Positions 12,343 through 23,689 of a stretch of 30,657 bases of DNA are shown piece after piece (the stretch's first letter is position 1; the number at the start of each line of letters is the position of its first letter). The DNA lies in NCBI RefSeq assembly GCF_000499385.1, contig NW_013654794.1:957-31613 (forward strand), given 5' to 3'. The notes beneath the pieces are model-generated. The model saw only the letters and a list, made by a program, of their open reading frames with translations, searched no databases and had not been told where the DNA came from. This stretch comes from Eimeria necatrix (lineage: Eukaryota > Apicomplexa > Conoidasida > Eucoccidiorida > Eimeriidae). The position numbers and the translations under genes are program-made.

Positions 12343-15300
12343 AATCTTAGCAGACGGAGCTCTAAGTCGTGTGGAGAGCAGAAGAGCAAGTGGAGAAACC
12401 ATAGTTGCATAGGCTTGTAGCACGTGATGAAAATCAAGTCACTGACAGATGATCTCTCACGGCCGGTCGCAAATAGAATGCAGAAGGAAGCGTTGCTGTA
12501 ATTGCGTTAAGTCCTTATATCTCTCTGCAGAAATGCAGACTGCCGTAATCCTCTTATACGCTCAGTCGCGAGCGAAGAGCACTGTGTTCAGTCTCCGCAG
12601 AGCTGAGCTGGATAAAAAGTCCCCGAAATGCTGGACCCTCGTCGTTATATACACAAGCAAATATCACGCAGAGCAACGTCTTAGGCTTTTCTACCCACCA
12701 CGATGTATTTTTGCCCACGTTACCTACATAATACGTCACAGAAGAGGCAGCAAATTGCGCTTAATAGCGTATAGGTATATTGGTTCCCGTCGAGGCTTTA
12801 GAGAGCATCCTCGTACGAGGCGTCAAAACGCCAAGGCCTCGACATAACGCGTGCTTTGAACAGTCCTAGCTAAACATGCAGCATTTTAATAAGACGCCGC
12901 GCGCCTTTCGCTCGCACGGAAGTAGTAATGTCAGTCTTTAGCTCGGCAGATGAAGCAATCACTTTGAAGCGCACGACGCAAACACTTTGGGGCGCACCTT
13001 CTTTGCTCGCCAGAAAATCCTGCTAACCAATTCAAGCTGCATTCAGCGCAGAATGCAACAAGCGCAAAACCAAAGATTGTTTATCTCCACAGGCCCGCTG
13101 CAAGCAAAGAACACTGCAGCCTTCAGCACGCCAAAGCGGTGCACGCGTCCCCACATGCCAGCAGGAATTCACCCACAAGCGCCATCGCTGGAGCGAAAAT
13201 TCATCTTTGAACAAGCAAATGCGCTTTTTCTGACCGGGCAACAAGTACCATCGTTCAAGAAGCTTGAAGGAAGGCAACATCCGCTGCGGCTGCCTGCATT
13301 TGCTCGCGCTGGAAAATGTGGCAGTACTGTTCGTGCCGTCTACAATTACTGTTTCTTAGGATGCATTTAGAATAAGTATTCCGTCAAAAGCTGTGTTGCC
13401 TAAAGATGTATGAAGTTATCACCTATGCAAATAACGTTTCTGCTGCAAAAGGAGAATACACGAAGAATGCACGCACTTTTTGAAGTCGAATCTAGCAACG
13501 CTTTTACAGTCACTTGCTACATGCGAACGTAGCACAAATTTGCTCTGGACATCTTTCCAAACCAAGCGCAAAAGAAGCGATTGGAGATTGACTTCGAAAC
13601 AATCCATACGTGGCGAAATTTTGCATCCAGGATAGCTGCTTTGGAAATAAAAGATCATGCGTGACACTAATTAAACTGCGGGCCATAATACAGACTGCAT
13701 TTCACCCTGCTTCAAATCAAGCGACCCTGCGGAACATGGAGCGTGAAAGAGCTGCCAACTAACACGACCCCAGCGCCAGAAGGGGAGAAGTTCGAAACAC
13801 CCATCGGCTCCTCCTGTTCTGCAAACAGCCGCCATCTACATCTTTTTTAAAGGGGCAGCTTTCTAGTGATATCTTCTGCAGGGTATTTAAACTCAAACAG
13901 AAGCAATTTGATTTTACCAAGCGCAGCATCATGCCACGGATGTTTTATGCAAGTAATTTAGCGATGATGGGACAGATACATCCATTGCTCGACGATGCAT
14001 GCTGAAGCCGGTTTACCCTACAAAATCTAGCAGGATACACCTTCATTTTGCTTCTTTTCATCCAATTGCACGAATATGGCAACGATAGGACAATTTGTGT
14101 TCAGATATGAAGAAATGGTCGCCATCAGCGACGCACCAAAACTCCGTCAGATCTTTATTTGGCTTCAGAAAAAAGGTCATAAGGGAAGTTGAGATGCGAA
14201 GCCAACGGAGACTTCAGTGGATCGTGATTACTGTAGCCAGCCGAGACGCAGTGTTTGTCCTAGGCATTCAATGCTATGTGCACTTTACGTGATGAGCCCA
14301 AGAAGCACAGCACCTGCAGCACTAGCGCATATAGAGGAGACCCTGACTGTATATGATTGCACAAATTGATCTTTCGTTCTGTTACAAATCCATGGCATCC
14401 TTTGTCATGGTGTTGCCTGGCGCCGCCCTGCAGTGACTCACGTTATCGCAACATCAGCCACGCTCGCAGAGGCATATGGAATGGCGTCGTCGGTGTATAT
14501 TCAACAGGAAACAGCCTGACAGCGTCAGCAATGCTACTGTTTCGTTGCTTTTCTAAAAGGAACCTACTATATGCTTGCCTCTTCCTTGTGGTGCTTGAGC
14601 TGGTTGATTCTCTGCTAAAGCTTGAGACTCTTGTGGTCCTTCAGGCTCTTCCGAATCGTCAGGCATAGTGCTTGTTCCACATACAAGCTTTCAGAGATCA
14701 TTCAAATCCACATACACTGCGATTACGCAAGAAATAACTTCGTACATCTTTATTGTTTAATTTCGAACTGCTGCAGCGTCTAGGAGACATCCCGGCGCTT
14801 CTGCGATGGGGCAGCGCAATTAAACAAGCCCTTTCAAAGCATGCTCCTGTAGTTTGACTACTGAAGAATTCGCCATACTTTGTCATTTTTTATTTTTCAT
14901 GTGAAAATCTACATGCCGTAGCAAAACAGTTGTAAGCTTAGTGAGCAGGTCTGCAGACGAAATTCCGCCGGGTGTTTCAACGACCAGCCATTATAATTCG
15001 CGGAAGTCGTTTCCAGACCTCCGTTCACACTCTGTTGCTTTTGTTGCTGTCTCTTCATGCAAATGCACAAGCATCTAATGACACTATATGAACAACGGAA
15101 CAACGACAGCTGGGAGAAGAAAGACAAGCACAAAATTAAAGGCTTCTCGCATGGAAAATTGTTCACAAGAACAATGAGCATTGTGGCTCTGCCGAGACCT
15201 CGTGTACACCGTTGGTAATGTGCGTTGCAGGTCTTAAACAGTGTCGTTCGTGCGCGTTTCCTGATGCAGCCGTAGGGACCTGAAACTCCTGTTGTTGTTC

Positions 15301-15443
15301 ATGGTTCAAAGAATCACACGAATTTTTCAAAGGCTGTAAGACATTTACAGTCAAGCAAAGTATCTACGTTTATCTGTAGATCCGCCACTGCAAAAAATAT
15401 CTTTTTCCTCTCTTAGGACAGGTAGGGCACCTAAAAAGCCATA
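12343..15443. other. No supportable gene
   Basis: Reading frames of 127-132 codons at 12449-12847 and 12987-13370 (plus) lack recognisable features. A 103-codon plus frame at 14357-14668 has a leucine-rich end but nothing more. No RNA genes or repeats were recognised. Confidence 0.45.
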
Positions 15444-15503
15444 CACCGTGAAGCGCTGTTGGATTCGCTTCTTTGCGGGATTACTTAACTGCGCTTCACG
15501 GTG
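15444..15503. repeat. 13-bp perfect inverted repeat, 34-nt loop
   Basis: CACCGTGAAGCGC (15444-15456) is mirrored exactly by GCGCTTCACGGTG (15491-15503). It lies about 190 bp beyond the stop of the minus-strand reading frame that ends at 15693, i.e. in what would be its 3' flank. Its function is unknown. Confidence 0.7.
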
Positions 15504-15692
15504 CGTGCCATGTGTGCTGCATAAGCAAATTTTGAAGCCAGCCTCCTAGCTGTTGGAGAGAGCAAGGACTTCCAATGCAACAGCAACGCAATTATCGGCG
15601 ATACTTTTCCATAGTGTGTGCGCAACTGTCTTGCGCGTGATTGAATGGCTGTTTTTGGCGCACTGCTTTCTAATAAAAGACAGCAATCATAG

Positions 15693-16160
15693 TCAAAAAA
15701 GCAGGAGGAGGCCCCGGATATTACGTTCTAGCACACTTAACCCATGATCCGTCGAGCCGCGAAGGGAACGCGGCGAAAATGCTGTCAAGAAAACCGCCTT
15801 TGCCCCTTGAATATACCAGCGTACAGATCTACTCTTTTCGTCGTCTTCTGCCGACATCCGGCGTCGAAGGGGGCCGATATTTTTGTTTCTCCAGTGAGCT
15901 GTTAGGGACTGGTGGCAGTGCATAACCACAAAAGCGACTAACACTCCTATCAAGATGACAGCGATATTGCGGAAAAAAGAAATAGAAGATTGTCGAGGCC
16001 TGCTGAAAACATCCAAAATTTTCCAGTTCTGCACAAATAATTCACTATGAGGGAGTTGGGCCTCCACCGCAAGAGTAGGTGCCCCACCTGCTTGGGAGAA
16101 CCCATGTTCGTTAACGCCGGCGAAAAAGCAGGTGAAGGATATTAGGAACCAGTAACGCAT
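15693..16160 (-). CDS. Possible small secreted or membrane protein (155 aa), function unknown
   Basis: The first ATG of this open frame is at 16160, with A at position -3. The protein opens with a signal-peptide-like N-terminus: a basic residue at position 2, a hydrophobic core WFLISFTCFFAG at residues 4-15, then polar residues. A second hydrophobic stretch at about residues 66-80 (IAVILIGVLVAFVVM) looks like a membrane span, preceded by Arg64. A basic cluster follows at about 89-100 (RNKNIGPLRRRM), then an acidic and serine-rich stretch. I do not recognise a family. The length alone is only slightly above chance, so the call rests on a signal peptide that starts exactly at the first ATG and on the well-formed membrane segment. 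It may be one exon of a longer gene; a possible donor (GTATAT) lies after the Arg-Trp pair near residue 113. Confidence 0.4.
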   Translation of the reverse strand: MRYWFLISFTCFFAGVNEHGFSQAGGAPTLAVEAQLPHSELFVQNWKILDVFSRPRQSSISFFRNIAVILIGVLVAFVVMHCHQSLTAHWRNKNIGPLRRRMSAEDDEKSRSVRWYIQGAKAVFLTAFSPRSLRGSTDHGLSVLERNIRGLLLLF

Positions 16161-16219
16161 CTTGGAAAACAAAACACGGCAGTGTAGCAAATTAAGTTGT
16201 TGCTTTTTGGTTATGCGTC

Positions 16220-16669
16220 TCAGGGCAGTCTGAAAGCGGTACTTAAATGCGGCTGGGTCTTGTGTTCGTGCTGTCGTCCGCAGCGAACCACCCTATGGGT
16301 GCCTGACGTGCTAACAGCTGCACATTCCCAAGCTACTGAAACGGTCAACGTTGTTTTAAGCCAAAGTTTCAGTGAGCTAGAGTTGTAGCGCGCTGCAATA
16401 ATCGTAGGCACCTTGACTATTATACTCGATACCGTCGTGTTGAGATAGCAGTAGTTCTGCATCCGATAGAACACCGTCGAGTTCCATTTCACAAGCGCAG
16501 CTTGCTCAGTTGCATGGAACGGCCTGCCAATTGCTGCATATAGCGCTGTATTAATTATTTCACCAGCTTTAAGTATATATTGTGGATCGGCATGCCCATG
16601 TTTGATTGGTGAACCTTGCGCAGTGAAACACGTGCAGGAACGTTGCAGACTGAACGTAGGCCGGACCAT
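16220..16669 (-). CDS. Weak candidate reading frame or exon (149 aa), unknown
   Basis: This frame lies directly upstream of the 15693-16160 frame on the same strand, with 59 bp between them. It is open for about 160 codons from a TGA near 16708, and its first ATG is at 16669. It has two asparagine sites of the N-x-S/T type and a moderately hydrophobic stretch near the C-terminus. No domain is recognised and there is no N-terminal signal. It could be an exon of the same minus-strand gene, a separate gene, or chance. Confidence 0.2.
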   Translation of the reverse strand: MVRPTFSLQRSCTCFTAQGSPIKHGHADPQYILKAGEIINTALYAAIGRPFHATEQAALVKWNSTVFYRMQNYCYLNTTVSSIIVKVPTIIAARYNSSSLKLWLKTTLTVSVAWECAAVSTSGTHRVVRCGRQHEHKTQPHLSTAFRLP

Positions 16670-17478
16670 CTGCCCACTCGTGCACAGTAGCACGCGTCGA
16701 TTGCATGATCATTCATAAACTGAAACTCCAATTTTCGGTTGGTCTTTAATTAACTTTCCCCGCTGGGTGGTTTCAGCTGTCTTCTTAAAACCGGGGTTGT
16801 AGTTAGTTTTCACATGTCCGGACATAGTCTAGAGCTGTCTGGGACAGTGGGGCGGAGAGTTTTCGTCCAAAGAGAGCACTTCCAAGGTACTAATCTGGAG
16901 AAATAATGGGATATCTTGAGTGCCAATGGCAACGTCCAACTTTTCCCTCACATAGCTAAGTTGAATTACCCCAACTAACAGGGTGTGGGCTAAAGAACCG
17001 AATGCAATGTGCAGCATAACACTGTTTCGCACAAGCAGCCTTGAGGTACTGTATAGTTCAATAAAAGATAGATTAATACTTGGCTCAGAAAAGTAAGCAA
17101 ACAAAAATAGTTTCGTTGTAGGTTGGTTCTAGGATTCATTGCAGCTAATCCCATACTTCCTTGGCTGGTGGTAAACAACCTCTAGTGTTTATATAATTCA
17201 GTACTATAACGATTGATGCCTGACTGGAAAAACAAAGCAGAGAAATTCAGTATCAAACCTGGTTGGTTAAAAGATGCAGTGCAGCTTATCGCATGTTTTG
17301 TGGCTGGTAGTCTTACTGATGCTACCAACGCACACGCGGATAGACCGAGAACGGAACAGCAATCCTTTCCCCACTAAGAATGATGCTTTACTGTTTCTAG
17401 TTTATTCTTCGCTGCATTTAGTGAGTAGAGGCGGAAATACATCTATCTAGTCCGTTGTAGAACGTTGTGTAAGAGCCA
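16670..17478. other. No supportable gene
   Basis: A 91-codon minus-strand frame (16829-17104) is moderately hydrophobic and follows a pyrimidine-rich stretch ending in AG on that strand. It could be an upstream exon for the frames at 15.7-16.7 kb, but I see no proof. Nothing else stands out. Confidence 0.3.
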
Positions 17479-17512
17479 AACTGCGGTCAGGCATTACAAT
17501 CGCGTTCGCAGC
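17479..17512 (+). mobile_element. Oldest LTR of the nest, fragment 1 (left tip)
   Basis: The stretch GGTCAGGCATTACAATCG (17487-17504) aligns with the LTR start seen elsewhere (CACAGGCACTACAATGG). It is the degraded left tip of an old plus-oriented LTR that was later split by the solo LTR at 17513-17921. Its continuation is at 17927-18100 and 18928-19135. The exact left boundary is uncertain and I found no target-site duplication for it. Confidence 0.55.
17508..17512. repeat. Target-site duplication GCAGC (left copy)
   Basis: GCAGC here is repeated at 17922-17926, immediately beyond the other end of the solo LTR 17513-17921. A 5-bp duplication is typical of Ty3/gypsy integrases. Confidence 0.85.
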
Positions 17513-17921
17513 TGTAATGCACTGCGCCCGCAGCTGCGACTACGTACTTTCTGTCCCTAGGGCAGGGCCTATAGACTGCACCCTACGCAAGTCCATTTCC
17601 TAGAAACTACAGCTATTGCAATTATGAATACAAATTCATGAGTTTCTCAAATCTGTCTGTCTGTTTCCCTCCCTCCTGGGAGCTCGCCTCCTAGTCCCTA
17701 AGCGAGGGAGGCTCGCCCTGGCGCCGGCGCTGTCTCCAGCCCCAGTCTCCACGCATTTCCACGAATTCACGTGTGCATATAAAATATAATCACTTTCTCT
17801 TACTTTTTTGTCTGGTAAGAGGGCCCTGTCCCCCTCCAGTCTTGCGACCCCTCGTAGGTCGCTGGCTAGCTATCCTCTCTAGAGCACTAACCAGCCCCAG
17901 TTGTAGTGACTGTGCACTACA
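17513..17921 (-). mobile_element. Solo LTR, subfamily A (409 bp)
   Basis: This segment is about 95% identical to the LTR at 29709-30116 and has the same orientation. That copy abuts a polypurine tract and a chromodomain gene, which shows what this repeat is. Read on the minus strand it begins TGTAGTGCAC and ends ...GCATTACA (one change from the consensus GCACTACA). It is flanked by perfect 5-bp duplications GCAGC, so it is an intact insertion reduced to a single LTR by recombination. An AT-rich TATAAAATATA stretch lies at 17778-17788, readable as a TATA-like box only on the plus strand. Confidence 0.9.
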
Positions 17922-17926
17922 GCAGC

Positions 17927-18100
17927 TAGCCAGTTTGTTTAGCTAGCCAGCTATTGATGAGCGATCAGAAAACAGGACGACCGCAGACATTCCTTACTAA
18001 TAACGAATTAAGGCAATTTGTTAAAAGGATAGCATGTTTAAACTAGAAGCGCTTGTAAATAGCCTAAGAATCGGGCCTGCCCAAACGGCGGCACCGGTGC
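17927..18100 (+). mobile_element. Oldest LTR of the nest, fragment 2 (left half)
   Basis: The sequence aligns with the left half of the plus-oriented LTRs. It includes a CTTACTAATAACGAATTAAGGC stretch corresponding to 18206-18226, and a GCGGCACCGGTG end corresponding to GCGCCGGCACCGGT at 18294-18307. It is interrupted at 18100/18101 by the next LTR. Together with 17479-17512 and 18928-19135 it totals about 415 bp, the expected LTR length. Confidence 0.7.
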
Positions 18101-18922
18101 TGTAGTGCACAGGCACTGCAATAGGGCTTGATGGCGACCTATAGAAAATGGCTAGCTGGTGACCTACAAGAGGTCTTAACACTGACCGAGGGCAGGACCC
18201 TCTTACTAGGATCTAAGTAAGGCAGTTTGCCTGCGAATTAGCATGTACGCACTAGACGTGTTTGTAAATACCTGGAGATTGGGGCTGGCGATAGCGCCGG
18301 CACCGGTACAGGCCTCCTCCCCACAGAACCCCGAGTGGGGGGGATTTTGAAGAGAACAGACTTTGAAAAACCTACAAATAAATGTATTTCGTGATATTTG
18401 GACTACTGTTTCAAGGAAATGCGCCGAAGCTAGACGGTTATCGTAGGCCCCTACTCGAGGGGGCAGTTATCAGCGTAGTCGCAGCAGTAGGTCTAGTGCA
18501 CAGGCACTACAATGGGGCTTGCTAGTGACCTATGGACGATAGCTAGCTAGCGACCTACAAGGGGTCGCAACACTGGAGGAGGACAGGACCATCCTAATAG
18601 GATAAAAACGCAAAACTGTCTATGAATTAAAATGCATACGTGAACTGTGTGGAAATTGTGTGGAGACTGGTGCTGGCGATAGCGCCGGCACTAGTGCAGG
18701 CGTCCTCCCCATAGGGCCTAGGAGGCGAGCTCCCCGAGTGGGGCGAATCGAACAGACAGATTTTGAAACACTTAAGAATTATTGTATTTCGATAGAAATA
18801 AGCTACAGTTTCCAGGAAATGGGCCTACGTTAGGTGCCGTTTGTAGGCCCTGCTCGAGGGGCAGGTAGCAGCGTAGTCGCAGCAGTAGGCGCTGTGCACT
18901 ACAGTAGGTGCTGCGCACTACA
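18101..18922 (+). mobile_element. Solo LTR split by a younger solo LTR
   Basis: It starts TGTAGTGCAC at 18101 and ends GCGCACTACA at 18922. Removing the inner insertion and one duplication copy (18492-18908) leaves 18101-18491 plus 18909-18922, 405 bp, which is a complete LTR. The flanks are GGTGC (18096-18100) and GGCGC (18923-18927), a 5-bp target duplication with one later change. It is more diverged from the other copies than they are from each other, which fits an intermediate age. It carries the family's conserved GACCTACAAGAGGTC and GCGCCGGCACCGG blocks. Confidence 0.8.
18492..18903 (+). mobile_element. Youngest solo LTR of the nest, subfamily B (412 bp)
   Basis: It lies inside the 18101-18922 LTR and is bracketed by perfect 5-bp duplications GTAGG (18487-18491 and 18904-18908). 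It begins TCTAGTGCAC (the family G at position 2 is C) and ends GTGCACTACA. It is closest to the 5' LTR of the gag-pol element at 23690-24095. The conserved block GACCTACAAGGGGTCGCAAC sits at 18552-18571. Confidence 0.88.
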
Positions 18923-18927
18923 GGCGC

Positions 18928-19135
18928 GGGGCACCGCCTCAACCGGGCCAAGGAGGCAAGAACTATGAAGGTGCGACATTTAGGAAAATGAGATAGAGAA
19001 CTCGACAGATGAGTGCTTTTATTAATGATTTGGTACTGTTTGTAAGAAATGCGTCGAATGTAAAGGATTTGTCAGAAGGGCGCCCTATTCGTGGGCCAGG
19101 GAGTAATGTAGTAGCAGAGAAGGCTGTACACTACA
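18928..19135 (+). mobile_element. Oldest LTR of the nest, fragment 3 (right half)
   Basis: It aligns with the right half of the other LTRs. ATGATTTGGTACTGTTTGTA (19025-19044) and the following AGAAATGCGTCGAA match GTGATATTTGGACTACTGTT and AAGGAAATGCGCCGAA near 18392-18429. It ends CTGTACACTACA at 19135, the degraded LTR terminus. Confidence 0.7.
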
Positions 19136-22100
19136 GTTCCAGGACCCTGTCCGATCTTGGATGCGTACATTGTGCAAACTTAATGTTTCTGAAGGTTGGA
19201 AGGCCCATCAAACTACGTATAGAGTCCATCTTTTGCGTGCCTGCGCAAAGCAGTTGTGGTCGGCGCACAGGATTCCACGCATCATACTGTTTAGTGTACG
19301 AGGCCAATCGAGCAGGGCTGACGATGGGACTAATTTTCCTACGACCAGACAGTCAGAGCAAGAGCTCAACGTTATAGAGACTAGCACATATGAGACCAAC
19401 AGCAAAATTCGCAGGGCACCCGGTAACGGGGCTTGAACTTAGGGCAACTGTTAAAAGGCGGTATTCGTTTGCTACTGAGCCTGAACTTGTCGCCCACTGC
19501 ATACTCCACGGCTCGGCACTTTGTGTCTGCGTAGGACTCCTGCTGCCACTTTGCCTGCGATGTGATTCTGTGCTCCGTCGCAGAGCTGCCATTTTGGTAG
19601 ATTTTATAGATCGCTTACAAATTCTTCTGCGGGCGTCTTGTAGTATCAAGAGCCCATATGCTGCTGTACAGGAGAGTCACGCATCTTTTTTGAATTGTGG
19701 TTTGTTTGATGTAGCGGTACTAATTTCTGTTCGGTCTGAACTTTTCTTTGGGCGCTGCGAACATTAGTCAAAACGCCTGAGAATCATTGTAGCTACTGCT
19801 CACTCCCGTGTATACGTAGCAGATCAAACGTTGTATCCAAAGTCTAAGGACAGTGTTTATCTTCAGGAGGAACAATGGTACTGCCATTGGCACAGAAAAA
19901 CGAAGGGAAATGCAAAGAAACATAGCCCGTGTTTTCTGTGGAGCAGGAACTCTTCTGGTGGTGATTCTTTTTGGCGATAGTCGTTTGAGTAGCTCTTTGC
20001 TAGAGGGTTGTTTTCCTCTTGCCAATACAGGATAGAAAATGACTTGCACGTGTTCGATTTCTGAAGGTTAGTCACTTTGGCTATGCAGTTTGTCCGCTAC
20101 GTGGGTGATATCGAGCGTTGTGCAGAGTAATTTGTACAAGCTTCCTACGGTGCGCGGTGCCCGTCAACATATCGCGTGCCTGCGGCTCTTTTGCATGCGG
20201 ATCCTGCTTCAAGATGTAGCTTCCACAAGGATAACTGGCGTGCTTGCAGCTCTGCAGAAAATTGGGCCAAGTTGGATGGGCACAAGAGCTCAAAATCGAA
20301 TCGGTATTTGTTTTATTCACAGGGTGAGCTACGCATATTGGCAATGCTGAATAAACATGCCGCAGGTTTTGTTTATTTCTCCTTTTACATGACTTTTGAA
20401 AGTAATTTATTCCTTGCACCAATATGTCAATTAGCGTCTTATCCAGCGGAAAAACTGTATGGAAATTCTATGAGTCCTAATTGTTTCATTATGCGCTCGC
20501 GTTCATGATTTATTCCCCAAGTTCTACTAAGACACTAGCTCTGGAAGCTCGTGGCGCATCACAGCTTCAACAGCTGCTACTGAACTCTCGCCAGAGTAGC
20601 GGAAACGCCGAAAGCCTATGTATAATGGGGCTTCGTGGTGTTTCGTCAAGGAGGTGTACTTTTCACCTTCTTCCTCACCGCAGCAGCATAAAGACTTTTA
20701 GCGTCTATTGTTGTCGCTGCAGGGGGGAAGCAAAAGCATTTTGTGATATAGCCGGTATTCAGATAGCTGCAACGGTGCGACTAATGCGTCGTCCGTTACT
20801 GGAAGAAACCACCTGGTAGAACTACCAGCGGTACTTTCCCGGCTCATCGCACAGCAGGTGTGCTGATCGTGGATTGTATTTGGGGACAAATGTCCCGTGT
20901 ATAGGAGTCACTGACAAAGGTCATGGCTTGGCGGGAAATAGCAGGGAGTTGCGTTGTTTATTGTACGCGTTTTTAGTCCGTGTTATGCGCATTGCTACTA
21001 GCATTTTTTCACATCTATGCGAAGCAAAGCTCATGATTATTCAGTGTTTCTCTTGCTTTCCCAGCAGCAGAATGGTGGTGCTGCAATGCTTGCCATGCAG
21101 CTCAACAAGCGGTTTGTGTCGTATTAGGGTGTGCTCTGTTCAGCAGCGCCGCTTGATGGTAGCTTCAGTAGTCCAAAACTCCCGTTCGTGTGCGCGTATG
21201 TGCTTTTGTCTGTGCTTGCGCGTTGGACACTTTTGGCACTGATGCATAAAGCACGAAGCGGATACCCTCGCGTAACAGTCCATTTACCTAACGAATCCAA
21301 CATTAATAATTGACTCGTTGGAAACGCCCGCTGTGCAGCACCACTATTTTTGTTGCACTTGGAACTTGCAGAAAATGTGAATTTTATCGAATTCGTTTCT
21401 GCTACATCAGGCCTTCTCAAGGGCTTTCCGTGGATTCGGCCGGGTTGGCAAATCCAGCACAACAAAGTGCGCTTCATCGTTGTGATTTATTGCGCGTATA
21501 CCTCACCCTTCGTTGGCCTTCCCGAAGGCCTGCCGTTTTCAGCGATAGCGCTATGTTTTTCCCATTCATTTTGGTTAATAGTCTCAGGCGACATAATTTG
21601 CGTGGTGGTTGTTAAGCATTTTATAGGAGATACCTCGTATTAGGAGAAGGTTAAGCACGAGAAGCTGCTGTAGCTATCTGTACATGTTGGAAAAACAAAA
21701 AACAGAACGTTCGTCAAGTGCTACATATTGCGCGAGCTTTTTGTTTTTTGCCCCTTCATTTGCCTTGACGCCGCGTTTAGCTTGAAGGCTCAAATGTGCA
21801 CTTTTGCAGGTGCGATATGGGTCGCGGTCTGAAAAATCCTTTACAAACGTGATTGCCGTGCATATTTCATTTACTGAGTCATATAAGTGAACACAATGGG
21901 GGAAAGCATCCTTTTGACGATTTCTCCAGGTCAGTCTGCTCTTACATGCCTGTATCCTAGTTGATTTGTGGTTGTGTTGAATTTCAGTCCGTGCCATACC
22001 CTACCTATGGGCAGACGAGAAGGACGGGAAGTGCGTAGGGCTGTAAACGCACGTATTGATAGCATATTTCTGCCGACTTCATGCCTTTATATGTTTGCAA

Positions 22101-23689
22101 AGAAGCAGTGGAGTGCCCGCTGTATTTTGGGGGAGATATAGTTACTTCTTTCCATTCCGGCAGCACTTACACATCACACTCAAGCTCATGTTATTGGAGC
22201 AGCTTATTTTTCGGTCTTCGGTTTTACAGAGTGTAAGTGCCTGAAGTCTCCTGATGCCTTGCGTGCATTGCTAGATCAACTTTTGGGACGCATTGTGAAC
22301 GTTTGGTTCTTGCCGAAGTCCCGCAATGCGGGTGTTCGTTCGCAAGCCGCACAGTCTTCAATAATAAATGCGGTTGAATGCAGTCCTCGCTGCTATGCGG
22401 ACTCACGTACTTCTGAATGAAGTGAGCGCCTGTTGAAGATGCTTGTGCGTTTTCTTCTCCCGGTTTAGGCGGGCAATTGACTTTAGTCGTTTTATTGCAT
22501 TTCTCATTACAATTTTGAGCTACAGTTTAGCATTGTGATTGCATTGTAGCTACTGTTGCTGCTTGAAGTGGGAAGCCGAAGCTTTTGCCTTGTATAGAGC
22601 ATGAAGCATATGTACACTGAATGGCTTTGGTGGTTTTGTACTTCTGTCCGCAGTCTGCCCCTGCACAAGAGGGTCTCGCTATTGATGACCCCAATTTGAT
22701 TCGCCGCAGCCACAACTCGAACAGTTGTACGTGCTTGCCGTAGTTTTCTTCATGCTTTAAGGATCTTGTTGCTACAAAATATGGTTCCTATTCTATCCAG
22801 AAACGTATGCATGCTGGACTGTGGCTCAAGAGAAAGGTGATGTGTTTCGGGCGATACTTATAGCATAGCGTTGGTCGCAGAAAAATGCTTTGCAGGTAAT
22901 TGTTTTCTAAACCCACGTTTTGCAGCAACTGGTCTTTGCCGGGATCAGAAGAATCATGGATGATTTTGCTGTTCATTCAATAAAAGGAAAATTGCGCGTC
23001 CGTGCCGCTATTCCTGCGAGGTAAAAAAATTAAGTGGGCCATCTACTCTCATGAATATTCCGCCATCTGACTTGGAAATGTGGAATAAGCTTACTGTGTT
23101 TCTACTAGAGATTTACACTGATGGTTTTCACATTGATTTGAACCTTAAATACTATTGCTCCCAATATTTTGCAGACTAGGTGTTTCCACAAGCAGCGTAA
23201 TGCCAGACACACGTTGCATTCTTCATAAAGTCCTACTTCAGAGGCGCCAGTTGATAGGAAGACAAGTGCTACTGCAATAATAGGCAGCAAAATCAAGTCA
23301 GCAGCTGAATCAAGTGGAACGTTGCCTGTCAGTTATTTGTGCTTTTTGCAAGAAAACAACAGCAATGCCTGTCATGTGCAGGGAAATAGGGCTTGGTTCA
23401 TTTTTGTCTTGAGGTTGCAGACTTTCTTCCCTGTGGCATTGTTTACTGCTTGTGCGTATCTAGCCTGCGTCACTCGTGTCATTTTTGCCACAAATAAGCA
23501 GCGCCAACCTGCTTTCGCGAATTGGTAGAAATATGGATAGCATCAATGCGTGAGGTGAGTCGCTACTATCCCTCTTATACATTCAGTCGCCGCTGCATTC
23601 TGATGCAGCAACTTGGAGCACATTTGCACGGCTAGAGTAGAAAAGCGCATTACACGTTCGATCCAGAGATGAACTGCAGCTGAACTACT
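19136..23689. other. No supportable gene
   Basis: Reading frames reach at most about 125 codons (e.g. 19390-19767 plus) and overlap freely on both strands. None has a recognised domain. The plus strand here is visibly richer in T and G, unlike much of the first 14 kb. No RNA gene or repeat was recognised. Confidence 0.45.

Noticed and set aside
1801..22815. Scattered TGCATGC words, a motif known from coccidian promoters.
   Set aside because: Only about five were seen, close to chance for this length. They do not identify the organism.
23653..23666. GTTCGATCC resembling a tRNA T-loop.
   Set aside because: The flanking bases cannot form the T-stem, and no D-arm or anticodon arm is seen upstream.
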